A stretch of DNA of 64,000 bases. Origin: Neoechinorhynchus agilis (taxonomy: Eukaryota; Acanthocephala). Below, piece after piece: positions 23,685-34,620 of this stretch. The stretch's first letter is position 1. Every line of letters starts with the position of its first letter. Both the position numbers and the translations under genes were made by a program. A model generated the notes under the pieces. It was not told the origin of the DNA. It saw only the letters and a list, made by a program, of their open reading frames with translations, and did no database searches. The DNA is taken from positions 62,001 to 126,000 of the forward strand of contig CM121343.1 of NCBI GenBank assembly GCA_051530055.1, in the 5' to 3' direction.

Positions 23685-24575
23685 GTGGTGGCGGTTGAAG
23701 AACGGTGCCAGCATGCAGGCGCTAACCATGTTCCCGTGAATGGCCTCAGACAGTCGATCTGGGACGGACCTCTTGTCGCGAGAGCTCACAGCTCTCTACT
23801 TTCCGGTTCTCGCGATGGGGTCGTCCGAGCTAGACTGTTGGCAGTTTCAACACGAGAATCTGGGGCGTGGTTGGAGGCTGTTCCTCTGGCATCTGTGGGA
23901 ACTCTTCTCAATGACGAGGTAACGAGGATCGCAGTATCCTTAAGACTCGTTCTCCCGATATGCACGCCCCATCGCTGTCGATGTGGGTCTTTGGTTGATG
24001 CTTTCGGGCGACACGGTCTCGTCTGCAGAAGGTCAGCAGGAAGGTTTTCACGCCATTCTGAAATCAATAACGTAATTTCTCGGGCGTTGAGAACGGCGAA
24101 CTTCCCGAACATCCTGGAACCCGCCCACCTCTGTAGACTAGACGGCCGTAGGCCCGATGGAATTTCGGTCTTCCCGTGGCGGGAGGGCAAATGCCTTCTC
24201 TGGGACGCCACGTGTGTGGACACCCTCGCAGCCAGCAACATCCCCTACTCCCTCGAAATCGCCGTTGGTGCCGCCAGTGCAGCGGAAGGGAGGAAGGTAC
24301 GAAAATATCTTCACTTATCGAGGGCTCACTATTTTGTCCCCTTTGGGATAGAGACGTATGGAGCGCTCGGCAGCTCGGCACTCTCTCTGCCCCAGAATGT
24401 CTCGAAGAAATTGAGAGAGGCAACCGGAGACTCAAGGGCAGGCTTATTCCTTCGACAAAATATCTCGCTGGCAGTACAACGGGGCAATGCTGCCAGCGTG
24501 ATGGCGACGGTCGAGGAAGGACAAAAGCTGGAATCCGGCGGGAGGTGGTCAGTGTGCTTCAAACAGATTGTTTGA
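23685..24575 (+). CDS. Retroelement C-terminal zinc-finger plus endonuclease-like domain (copy 3, open)
   Basis: A 296-aa frame without stops in a region of decayed repeats. Order: an N-terminal linker (ARLLAVSTRESGAWLEAVPL, about residues 49-68); a C-x-C...H...C cluster (CRCGSLVDAFGRHGLVC) followed by R-S-A-G-R-F-S-R-H; RRPDGISVFPWREGKCLLWD then A-T, with acidic residues in PD and WD spacing like a PD-(D/E)XK nuclease; HYFVPFGIETYG; RAGLFLRQNISLAVQRGNAA at the end. CCHC plus RxxRH plus PD...D is the layout of the restriction-like endonuclease region of R2-type elements, but the exact clade is my inference. No reverse transcriptase precedes it, so it is a 5'-truncated copy, though young enough to be open. 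GC content is higher than the surroundings. Confidence 0.75.
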   Translation: MVAVEERCQHAGANHVPVNGLRQSIWDGPLVARAHSSLLSGSRDGVVRARLLAVSTRESGAWLEAVPLASVGTLLNDEVTRIAVSLRLVLPICTPHRCRCGSLVDAFGRHGLVCRRSAGRFSRHSEINNVISRALRTANFPNILEPAHLCRLDGRRPDGISVFPWREGKCLLWDATCVDTLAASNIPYSLEIAVGAASAAEGRKVRKYLHLSRAHYFVPFGIETYGALGSSALSLPQNVSKKLREATGDSRAGLFLRQNISLAVQRGNAASVMATVEEGQKLESGGRWSVCFKQIV

Positions 24576-24889
24576 ATTCGACGAAAATAAAATTCGATTT
24601 TTTTTAAAAAGTCCTTTAAATCGCCCACTTTAAACCCCAAATTCTGACATCGACAATCACACACACATTTTTCGTTTGTTCAATGGAATCGGAGTTCAAT
24701 AAACATTTCTGAATACTTAGTCTCGGTTGCATTTGTCCGTGCGCATGTTGGATGCTAGACGAGGTGGCTATCGCTGCATCCATAAACAGCGTAGATGTTT
24801 GTCCATCATTGAAGCGAACTCTTCTTGAAGCGGAACATACTAAATTCATCTCGACCGTCTTTACTCTCCAGCTCCTCCTTAGATCTCAA
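24576..24889. other. Spacer between retroelement and tandem array
   Basis: AT-rich after the stop, no feature recognised. The last 60 bp lead into the first partial unit of the array. Confidence 0.4.
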
Positions 24890-27800
24890 GTTGAATTCAT
24901 CCTACAAAGAATATTTCTTGGAGATTGAACTGTTCATTTTAATTGTTTTATGGCGAACTGATTTTAAACTGCCGATTGATTTCGGAGGCAAGGGACACAA
25001 TCTTTTAAACGCTTTTTGATCAAGGCTTTGCTTTTATCCTACAAAGAATATTTCTTGGAGATGGAACTGTTCATTTTTATTGTTTTATGGGGCGTAGAGA
25101 AATTTAACTGATTTTAAACTGCCGATTGATTTCGGAGGCAAGGGACACAATCTTTTAAACGCTTTTTGATCAAGGCTTTGCTTTTATCCTACAAAGAATA
25201 TTTCTTGGAGATTGAACTGTTCATTTCAATTGTTTTATGGCGAACTGATTTTAAACTGCCGATTGATTTCGGAGGCAAGGGACACCATCTTTTAAACGCT
25301 TTTTGATCAAGGTTTTGCTTTTATCCTACAAAGAATATTTCTTGGAGATGGAACTGTTCATTTTAATTGTTTGGCGTAGAGAATTAACTGATTTTAAACT
25401 GCCGATTGATTTCGGAGGCAAGGGACACAATCTTTAAACGCTTTTTTATCAAGGTTTTGCTTTTATCCTACAAAGAATATTTCTTGGAGATGGAACTGTT
25501 CATTTCAATTGTTTTATGGCGAACTGATTTTAAACTGCCGATTGATTTCGGAGGCAAGGGACACAATCTTTTAAACGCTTTTTGATCAAGGTTTTGCTTT
25601 TATCCTACAAAGAATATTTCTTGGAGATGGAACTGTTCATTTTAATTGTTTTATGGGGCGTAGAGAAATTTAACTGATTTTAAACTGCCGATTGATTTCG
25701 GAGGCAAGGGACACAATCTTTTAAACGCTTTTTTATCAAGGTTTTGCTTTTATCCTACAAAGAATATTTCTTGGAGATGGAACGTTTTTTTGTTTTTGGT
25801 GTTCATTTTAATTGTTTTATGGGGCGTAGAGAAATTTAACTGATTTTAAACTGCCGATTGATTTCGGAGGCAAGGGACACAATCTTTTAAACGCTTTTTT
25901 ATCAAGGTTTTGCTTTTATCCTACAAAGAATATTTCTTGGAGATGGAACTGTTCATTTCAATTGTTTTATGGGGCGTAGAGAAATTTAACTGATTTTAAA
26001 CTGCCGATTGATTTCGGAGGCAAGGGACACAATCTTTTAAACGCTTTTTTATCAAGGTTTTGCTTTTATTCTACAAAGAATATTTCTTGGAGATGGAACT
26101 GTTCATTTTTATTGTTTTATGGCGAACTGATTTTAAACTGCCGATTGATTTCGGAGGCAAGGGACACAATCTTTTAAACGCTTTTTGATCAAGGTTTTGC
26201 TTTTATCCTACAAAGAATATTTCTTGGAGATGGAACTGTTCATTTTAATTGTTTTATGGGGCGTAGAGAAATTTAACTGATTTTAAACTGCCGATTGATT
26301 TCGGAGGCAAGGGACACAATCTTTTAAACGCTTTTTTATCAAGGTTTTGCTTTTATCCTACAAAGAATATTTCTTGGAGATTGAACTGTTCATTTCAATT
26401 GTTTTATGGGGCGTAGAGAAATTTAACTGATTTTAAACTGCCGATTGATTTCGGAGGCAAGGGACACAATCTTTTAAACGCTTTTTGATCAAGGTTTTGC
26501 TTTTATCCTACAAAGAATATTTCTTGGAGATTGAACTGTTCATTTCAATTGTTTTATGGGGCGTAGAGAAATTTAACTGATTTTAAACTGCCGATTGATT
26601 TCGGAGGCAAGGGACACAATCTTTTAAACGCTTTTTTATCAAGGTTTTGCTTTTATCCTACAAAGAATATTTCTTGGAGATGGAACTGTTCATTTCAATT
26701 GTTTTATGGCGAACTGATTTTAAACTGCCGATTGATTTCGGAGGCAAGGGACACAATCTTTTAAACGCTTTTTTATCAAGGTTTTGCTTTTATCCTACAA
26801 AGAATATTTCTTGGAGATGGAACTGTTCATTTCAATTGTTTTATGGCGAACTGATTTTAAACTGCCGATTGATTTCGGAGGCAAGGGACACAATCTTTTA
26901 AACGCTTTTTGATCAAGGTTTTGCTTTTATCCTACAAAGAATATTTCTTGGAGATGGAACTGTTCATTTTAATTGTTTTATGGGGCGTAGAGAAATTTAA
27001 CTGATTTTAAACTGCCGATTGATTTCGGAGGCAAGGGACACAATCTTTTAAACGCTTTTTTATCAAGGTTTTGCTTTTATCCTACAAAGAATATTTCTTG
27101 GAGATGGAACTGTTCATTTTAATTGTTTTATGGGGCGTAGAGAAATTTAACTGATTTTAAACTGCCGATTGATTTCGGAGGCAAGGGACACAATCTTTTA
27201 AACGCTTTTTTATCAAGGTTTTGCTTTTATCCTACAAAGAATATTTCTTGGAGATGGAACTGTTCATTTCAATTGTTTTATGGCGAACTGATTTTAAACT
27301 GCCGATTGATTTCGGAGGCAAGGGACACAATCTTTTAAACGCTTTTTGATCAAGGTTTTGCTTTTATCCTACAAAGAATATTTCTTGGAGATGGAACTGT
27401 TCATTTTAATTGTTTTATGGCGAACTGATTTTAAACTGCCGATTGATTTCGGAGGCAAGGGACACAATCTTTTAAACGCTTTTTGATCAAGGTTTTGCTT
27501 TTATTCTACAAAGAATATTTCTTGGAGATGGAACTGTTCATTTTTATTGTTTTATGGCGAACTGATTTTAAACTGCCGATTGATTTCGGAGGCAAGGGAC
27601 ACAATCTTTTAAACGCTTTTTGATCAAGGTTTTGCTTTTATCCTACAAAGAATATTTCTTGGAGATGGAACTGTTCATTTTTATTGTTTTATGGGGCGTA
27701 GAGAAATTTAACTGATTTTAAACTGCCGATTGATTTCGGAGGCAAGGGACACAATCTTTTGAACGCTTTTTTATGAAGGTTTTGCTTTTATCCTACAAAA

Positions 27801-28511
27801 AATATTTCTTTGAGATGGAACTGTTCATTTTTATGGTTTTATGGCGAATTGATTTTAAACTGCCGATTGATTTCGGAGGCAAGGGACACAATCTTTTAAA
27901 CGCTTTTTTATCAAGGTTTTGCTTTTATCCTACAAAGAATAAAGAATTTGATTTCGGAGGCAAGGGACACAATCTTTTAAAGGCTTTTTTTATCAAGGTT
28001 TTGCTTTTATTCTACAAAGAATATTTCTTGGAGATGGAACTGTTCATTTTTATTGTTTTATGGCGAACTGATTTTAAACTGTCGATTTATTTCGGAGGCA
28101 ATGCACACAATCTTTTGAACGCTTTTTTATCAAGGTTTTGCTTTTATCCTACAAAGAATATTTCTTGGAGATTGAACTGTTCATTTCAATTGTTTTATGG
28201 CTAACTGATTTTAAACTGCCGATTTATTTCGGAGGCAATGCACACAATCTTTTGAACGCTTTTTGATCAAGGTTTTGCTTTTATTCTACAAAGAATATTT
28301 CTTGGAGATTGAACTGTTCATTTCAATTGTTTTATGGCGAACTGATTTTAAACTGTCGATTTATTTCGGAGGCAATGCACACAATCTTTTGAACGCTTTT
28401 TTATCAAGGTTTTGCTTTTATCCTACAAAGAATATTTCTTGGAGATTGAACTGTTCATTTTAATTGTTTTATGGCGAACTGATTTTAAACTGCCGATTTA
28501 TTTCGGAGTAT
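24890..28511. repeat. 3.6 kb tandem array, 137/150-bp units
   Basis: About 25 units. The core is CTGATTTTAAACTGCCGATT, GATTTCGGAGGCAAGGGACA, CAATCTTTTAAACGC, TTTTTGATCAAGG, CAAAGAATATTTCTTGGAGA, ACTGTTCATTTCAATTG. The 150-bp form has 13 extra bases (GGCGTAGAGAAATTTAA region). Diverged units (GCACACAATC, GATTTATTTCGG) are at the 3' end near 28.0-28.5 kb. The part GGCGTAGA-AAATT, GATTGATTTC-GAGGC, ACAATCTT--ACGC matches one arm of the foldbacks in the Cav2 intron at 46.7-48.6 kb. ORFs inside it are artefacts. Confidence 0.95.
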
Positions 28512-28674
28512 GCTCGAATTGCTTTTAATATTATTTTGGAATTCGTACACTGGTCTTTTTATCCACATCAACCTCTTTTTCTGTTTAAGCTGCATTTATT
28601 CTCTAAAAAAGACGATTTTTTTGTTGTGATCGCCGGCAATTTCGCTATGTTTTCACAAAAAGCATCGATTTTAG

Positions 28675-29876
28675 ATGAAACGAACAAGAGATTCTTCTAA
28701 GAAAAGATCTTCGACTCCGAAACAAGAGAATACCCGAAAATCTAATCAGTCTTCGCTCTTAAATTATTTCGGGATTTCCCAAACTCGTTCGATTGACCGT
28801 ACAGATATGTCGCTTGTAAATTCGATTATTGAGGTTGGTTTAAAGATTGGTTAATTTATTAAAATTAAGTTGTCAATTGAATTCGAATTTTCGACCCTTT
28901 CGTAGGTCTTCGTCAGGATATTGCTTGTAAGTTTTCTATAATTTAAGCTGACGAAGACCCACGAAATGGTCGAAAATTCGAGTTCAATTGACAATTTAAT
29001 TTTAATAAATTCACCAATCTTTAAATTATCTTACGTACAATATCTTTATATCGAGGTTGGTTCATCCGTTTGGATATCTGCACTTAGATCACAATTTAAT
29101 AGACCATATATTCGAACGGTTTGTTCCGTTGCTCCATGTAGTTCTCGGTATTTTAACTATAATTCTAGCTAAGCGAATTTCTGGATAATGAGCGACTTAA
29201 GAAGGTTGTTTATCCACCAGCAGACAAGGTATTCACGTGGCTTTCGGCTTGTGAGTTCAACAAGGTAATTGTGGCTCATGTTAAAATTCAATTATTTTTT
29301 TTAAATTCGTGTTTTAGATTAAAGTCGTCATAATCGGTCAAGACCCATACCACAACGCAGGACAAGCCCATGGGCTGTGTTTCAGTGTCCTTCCTCCATG
29401 TAAACCCCCTCCGAGTTTACTTAATATATTCACTGAACTTCGACGGGATCTAAAAATTGAGACTCCAAGTCATGGCAATCTTATTGGATGGGCTAGACAA
29501 GGTTCCTTCTTTTAGCTCATAGTCTTCATTAATTTTGTCTTTAGGCGTTCTTCTATTAAATGCATGTCTAACGGTGGTTGAAAATAATCCCAACTCTCAC
29601 AAGGGAAAAGGATGGGAAATCTTCACTGATTACGTGATTACAACGATTGCTGAACGCTTGGACAAGGTTGTATTTATGCTATGGGGAATGGACGCTCAAA
29701 AGAAAACTTCCTTGATCAAGTCAAAAGATAAACATACAATATTATGCTCTTCTCATCCTTCGCCTTTATCGGCTCGTAGAGGATTTTTGGGATGTGGACA
29801 TTTCTCCAAAGCTAACAATGCTTTAAGCGCAGTTGGACTAGACAAGATTGACTGGGCAGATCTTCCAAAAGAATAG
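28675..29876 (+). CDS. ung: Uracil-DNA glycosylase (UNG, family 1) with PIP box
   Basis: Five exons: 28675-28833, 29056-29118, 29169-29264, 29318-29501, 29545-29876; about 277 aa. The enzyme removes uracil from DNA to start base excision repair. Exon 1 is a basic N-terminus ([11 protein letters not shown]) with QSSLLNYFG, a PCNA-binding PIP box, as in nuclear UNG2. The catalytic motif [18 protein letters not shown] is at the start of exon 4. [20 protein letters not shown] and the [21 protein letters not shown] loop are in exon 5. The length and all key residues (Asp and His) are conserved. The ATG directly follows CGATTTTAG, a trans-splice-like acceptor. Intron 1 is a hammerhead foldback (see 28834-29055). 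The tandem array ends only about 160 bp upstream. Confidence 0.95.
28889..28916 (-). ncRNA. Hammerhead core, left arm of UNG intron foldback
   Basis: Minus strand: CTGACGA, stem II GACC-TACGAAAG-GGTC (4 perfect pairs), GAAA, then stem III AATT and cleavage base C. Core bases are intact. Stem I with the visible flank is short. Confidence 0.75.
28948..28975 (+). ncRNA. Hammerhead core, right arm of UNG intron foldback
   Basis: Plus strand: CTGACGA (28948-28954), stem II GACC-CACGAAAT-GGTC, GAAA (28972-28975), stem III AATT, cleavage base C. It is the mirror copy of the left-arm core, so either strand of a transcript carries one ribozyme. On the sense strand it would lie inside the UNG pre-mRNA intron. 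Confidence 0.75.
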
Positions 29877-30330
29877 TCCTTTTCAGTTCTGTGGACTTGA
29901 TATTTAATTCGCTAACCTTCGAGATTCACAATTTCTTTTGTTTGCATACCAATTTAATCAAGATCTGCAGAGCGTGTTTTCGTTTAAAATGATTGGACTT
30001 TGAGGTTTGCTCAATCAATTATGTTATTTACGCTTTATTTATATTGGATTCTTTTTTCAAAGGTAATGAAGATTATTGTAGGGAATATTTACGCACTTTA
30101 AGAAGAACATTTATCCTTTGATATTATAACATCTTTAGCGTTACCGATTTCGTCCCCACAATGGATTCTCTGCCGTTATTTATTAGGTTAAGCACCCTGA
30201 TAAAACAAGTCCGTTCTCACCAAAACTTTTATAAATTGAAAGAGTGAAAAATGAATAAAAATTTGGCGCTGATATCTAGAGTCAAAACCCCGAGAAGGGC
30301 AAAGCATGAAGAAAGTTGTTACCAATGTGG
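29877..30330. other. 3' flank of UNG, no gene
   Basis: AT-rich, no coding content recognised. Confidence 0.5.
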
Positions 30331-30339
30331 TTTAACCAC

Positions 30340-30850
30340 TTTGCTTCTCGGTGAACGGTTCAGCTTTGAGCCCTTATTTGTTTTTAGTCACTATGGATAA
30401 AATCAGCAAAGGTTCGCCATGGAACATGCTTTTCGCCGACGACATCAGTCTCTCCAGCTATAATTCCCAGGATCTCAACAATGACCTAGAGAAATGGAAG
30501 GATGCTCTGGAAAGTCAAGACCTAAAAATTTCCCGGGGGAGAAATCAGTCTACGTGGGAACTAAAAGCATTTTCCTTCAAGAGACAGCGCTACAGAAATT
30601 CGACAAATTCGAGTTCCTCGGCTTTATAGTGTCGATGCAAAACGATTCACCGCCCAGAATTCATTGAGAATGAATAGCGGATGGATGGAGTAGAAAAGCC
30701 GCCGAATCGATTTATTCGAAAAGTTGAGGAAATGGAAATCGAAGGGACCAGGAAGCGCGGAAGGCCGAGAAAATGATGGAAAGATTGTGTGGCTGAGGAC
30801 GACTTTTGGGAGAGAAACGGACGGAGAGGTATGTGAAGTTTTAGGACTGC
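30340..30850 (+). pseudogene. LINE reverse transcriptase fragment (RTE-like)
   Basis: Frame from 30345: NGSALSPYLFLVTMDKIS, then PWNMLFADDISLSSY (FADD catalytic box near 30430), DLEKWKDALESQDLKISR, then after a deletion RKVEEMEIEGTRKRGRPRK (about 30718-30775) and WKDCVAEDD. This order (QGSALSP, LFADD, KRRGRPK-W-DC) is that of RTE-type LINEs. Internal deletion and frameshifts. Confidence 0.8.
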
Positions 30851-31294
30851 AAGTTTTTTTGCGCGACCAAGAGAAACTAATTTTCCCTGAAACGGAAGCA
30901 AAATCATCGTTTTTATTCTTTCAACATAAATTTGAACTCAACCAATTCATTTTATTAATAAATCCCTACTATAAACCTTCGTCCTAAAGAACCGTTGTTT
31001 CGGCGATTCCATACGTTATAAATCTTTCTACTTTTCGAAATTATAAATGTTTTGATGCTTTGAAGGATGATAATTCAATTTAAGCTATTTTACACTCCTT
31101 TTAAACGACAAGGCCGTAATTCCAATAAACGATATGCTAACATTGGGGGTTTTTGCCTCAAATAACACCCATCAGCACAATGGCATGGTACTTTTAAGAA
31201 TAATTATTTAACTCCTAAACTCCTGAAGTTATGCCTGTGCTATAGTCGACATCTATTACCATCTCATTTTGCCCTTTCTTTAGCTTAATGGTTT

Positions 31295-31378
31295 CGCAGA
31301 AAATAAATTGTCTAAGAGATTAAGACGAATTACTGGCGATCCGAGATCAGGAGCATTCCACGAGGGACCGTCATAAAA
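31295..31378 (+). pseudogene. Fragment of the endonuclease-like retroelement C-terminus
   Basis: LSKRLRRITGDPRSGAFHE, matching the LSKRLRRITDDQRAGTF part of copy 2 (about 13167-13215). It abuts the 3' end of ADSL. Confidence 0.6.
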
Positions 31379-31425
31379 ATGGAGTTGCTTTTTTATCAGT
31401 TGCTCTTTGAACAATATGATGCTCA

Positions 31426-33398
31426 TCAAACATTAATATTTGGAAGCACTAAGGAATTTAGCGCATCAGAAAATGTCTTTAGAATTGGTTCGAGTTCTTT
31501 TTCCACGTATTTGGATACTTGCTCCGGTGCACGTCCGATGAATGTTTTTGGGTCAAGTAGTACATCCAGTTTCCCTTTAATGCAGCTGAAATATGGATCC
31601 GACTTGATCCTATCTATAAAATCATTCGAAAGCCCTTCGGTTTTTATCCGATTTGCACACTGCTGAGATATACGTCTAATTTGCTCATGACATTCCTGGC
31701 GGTCTTTTCCGGCGGATACCATTGCACAAATGATGTTTTCACTGCACATAAATGGCATTTCATCTCTTAAGCGAGCTTCAATAATCTGATTAAAATAAAT
31801 TTCAGATAATTCATCGTTTCGAGAAGAAGGATGAAATCACCTTTGGGTTCACAACTAGTCCATCAAAAATACTATGCAGCGTTGTTAGGATGATATCAGC
31901 GGTCAAAAACGATTCCGGGATGGATATTCGACGATTAGCACTGTCATCAAGTGTTCTCTCCATCCATTGGACAGAATAAGTTTGGAATGCATTGGCTCCG
32001 AGTGATATTAAGTGGCGTGCTAAACCACAGACGCGTTCGCATTTCATTGGATTTCGTTTGTAGGGCATCGCTGATGAACCTACATCGAAGCGTCGATGAC
32101 AAATATTTGATTATAGCAATCCAATAAGCCAACAAACCGATCTGATCATCCTCAAAAGGCTCTTCAATTTCCTTTGTGCTTGCTAGTAATCGAATATCCG
32201 TGCATATCTAATCAAACAGACAAAAATGGTCCTAGAAGGTCTAAAAGGACATTCGACCTTATGAGCCGTTGCACCAAAGCTCGCTAATGTGGTGATTATA
32301 TCTATATCCTTTTTCCTCGTATATGTCTGACCAGAAATAATGTAGCATCTATTTTTTCGTATAGCAAAATGAAGTGAGCTTTTCTCAAAATCATCGCAAA
32401 CCTACTAAATCCAGCCATTTGACTGACCAATTTGTCGAGTCGTTCGACCTAATATATTCGTTTTGATGAGTGTTTTGAGTTAGAGTGCGAAACAATTCTG
32501 AAGAAGGCTAGCGGCCGAAAATTCAATTCGCCAATCCTACAATAAATGTGGAACTTATATTCAACTTACTTTTTCGTGGTCATTATCAAACAAATGTAGA
32601 AATGAGGCCTGAGTCCCTGTGGTTCCTTTGACTCCAAGGAATTTTAAAGAATCACGGACTCGTTGAAAGTTCTCTAGATCCGTTACAAGATCCTGGAGCC
32701 ACATACAAAACCTTTTTCCAACCGTTGTTGGTTGAGCAGGCCTGCATCGAATCGTAACGAAAAATCAAGATCATCTTTGAGTTACATACTGCATGTGAGT
32801 ATATCCCAATGTTGGAACACATCGATAACTTACACTGAGGCATGCAAGTGTACGGATGCATTTAGCGAGCTTTTTGGATAGAAGCTGCAAAAAGAGTACA
32901 ATAGGACCAAAAAAAGAACATACCTTCCTTAAAAGAATGTTAAAACCATCACGAATCGCCATTAGATCCTAAAAATGAATGTAACTCTATCAAATAGTCC
33001 ATTTTTGGGCTCACTCCGTTATCGACCACAAACGCTGAGGTGGCACCCAAGTGGATTATTGGAGCGGCTCTCGGACACGCCTTTGAAAACACGGCAATGT
33101 GAGCCATCACATCATGCCTACGTTTCTGTTCTTCTACTCTAGCGGCTTCGAAATCAATATTAGTCAAATTTGATTCCATCTCAGCTATCTGCTCGTCGCT
33201 AATTCGAACACCCAGTTGCTTTTCGGCCTTAGCTAACCAAAGCCATAACCGTCGCCAAGTAGAAAATTTCTGAGCATCACTGAAATTTCTTGACATTTCA
33301 GCGCTGCAGTACCGAGAAACTAAAGGAGTTCGATATTTCCATACTTCTTCGATCACTGCTGTATCCCTTTGATTTTCAACCATGGTAAAAGCACTCAT
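31426..33398 (-). CDS. adsl: Adenylosuccinate lyase
   Basis: Nine exons on the minus strand: 33398-33016, 32969-32924, 32884-32790, 32741-32570, 32448-32402, 32348-32258, 32207-32138, 32079-31841, 31785-31426. Cytosolic purine enzyme that splits SAICAR and adenylosuccinate, releasing fumarate. Seen: [18 protein letters not shown] at the N-terminus, [31 protein letters not shown] joined to [35 protein letters not shown], and the fumarase/lyase signature [11 protein letters not shown]. The C-terminus has [19 protein letters not shown] and [11 protein letters not shown] blocks. Introns are 46-60 nt except intron 4, about 120 nt, which holds a hammerhead remnant. The ATG is 6 nt after TTTTTTTCAG. 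Confidence 0.95.
32487..32531 (+). ncRNA. Complete hammerhead motif inside an ADSL intron (antisense)
   Basis: Plus strand, opposite to ADSL. Stem I pairs GCG and AATT (32487-32497, with an AAAC bulge) with AATT and CGC (32525-32531). CTGAAGA 32498-32504, stem II GGC-tagcg-GCC, GAAA at 32517-32520, stem III AATT, cleavage base C at 32524. All three stems are present. No full palindrome remains around it, so it is a solo element or a decayed foldback in ADSL intron 4. Confidence 0.75.
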
Positions 33399-34070
33399 CC
33401 GAGTCTGAAAAAAAGATCAACACTATGAATTTACCACTCAGTCGAATTCTAAAAGACCTTTAAAGGAAAATCGTTTTCGAAGACATTCTATGATCTTACC
33501 AGTTCGAAGGACTTACCTCGTGGATATTCGGACAGCTTCCCCATTTCATCAAAAAATCCCCAACTCACTGATGCTACTCCGGAAGTCTTACAACTCACGA
33601 TAATTTTGTCAAATGAAAAAGCGCCATGAGTTTAAATTTATTTGAACTCATGGATTATTGGTGCTTAGATGGATTTCATTCGGCATTGAGCTTTTTGGTC
33701 GCAGGACCTCGAAGATGCAATCAATCACGAAATTTTTGTTCCATTCACATTATTCCGATAATCTGCTTTCGAAAACACGAATTGAACACCTCGACAAAGT
33801 CTTTAATGGAAAAATCGTCAAAGTCTTAATATCCGAAATCGAAGGAGAATCGTAGGAATCTTATAAACCTCAAAATCTATCGCTCTCGGTCCAATCTTGG
33901 AAATGGATCCAGAAAGATTTATTACAGATCGCTCCACAAATTTACAGATGATGGAATTAATTTGAGAAACTTTTACTCGAAAGTATGAAAATTATAATAT
34001 TTTGTTGCATTTTTTTGTTTGAAAAATAAATTTCTTATTTAAAGTCCTCGACTTGACATTGCTGATGTGT
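33399..34070. other. Upstream region of ADSL, no gene
   Basis: No recognisable coding sequence. Short ORFs near 33626-33855 show no motif. Confidence 0.4.
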
Positions 34071-34075
34071 CACGG

Positions 34076-34620
34076 TCCCTCGAGATCTGGTCTCAGGGAA
34101 AGGAATTGTCCCGAACACCATTTCGCCGCGGCCACAGCTCCGTGAGTTTGCAATAGGGTTCGGCCCTGAGCCCATTCTTGTTCACGATCGTAACGTCCTA
34201 GGAAATGCGGAAAGAGAAATGAACCCGCCATGGACGATTTGGTACTCACAGCCATGGACGCGCTCAGAAATTTGCTGGGGAACAGCGATTAGAAGGCAAA
34301 GGATTGAGAATGAGCAGGCAAGGAACTCAGACCGAAAAGATCTTCAAATATTTGGGCAGCCTGTTGAACATGCAATGTGAGCTCGAACCAGAGATCGGAC
34401 AACTGGAGGAAGACAACAGGCATCCTTTGCGATAAGCGTCTTTCGAACAAGCTCAAACGGCGGATGTACAGCGACCCGCCATGATCCACGGAGCAGAGAA
34501 GTGGGATACGAAGAAGGAAGACGTTCAACGATTAGCCGTCAACGAAATGCGGATTGTCGATCCGAAAGGCCATTAAGGAAGCTGCCGAACAATCACAACG
34601 TATGGGTAATGCGGATTATC
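34076..34620 (+). pseudogene. LINE reverse transcriptase fragment (RTE-like), decayed
   Basis: Pieces in changing frames: SALSPFLFTIV (near 34160-34195) and GILCDKRLSNKLKRRMYS (near 34410-34470), then STEQRSG and a 3' end. Its last ~46 bp (34569-34617) match the end of the unrelated-looking endonuclease copy at 4961-5006, so a shared 3' tail or a recombination event is implied. Confidence 0.65.

Larger units (their letters stand above)
28834..29055. mobile_element. Foldback insertion forming UNG intron 1 (introner-like)
   Basis: The whole 222-nt intron is the insert plus one copy of its target duplication. GAGGTTGGTT occurs at 28831-28840 and 29053-29062; splicing after each GAG gives donor GAG|GTTGGT and acceptor GAG|GTTGG and restores a continuous UNG frame (SIIE-VGSS). 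The palindrome runs TAAAGATTGG...CCAATCTTTA (28841 to about 29026), with a loop containing ATTGCTTGTAAGTTTTC and a 26-nt tail before the right duplication. Confidence 0.85.

Noticed and set aside
26647-28463. ORFs with FCFYPTKNISWRWNCSF as a membrane protein
   Set aside because: Tandem-array sequence; the same words recur every 137/150 bp in several frames.
17500-28511. CRISPR array
   Set aside because: Units are contiguous satellites with no unique spacers, in a eukaryotic genome.
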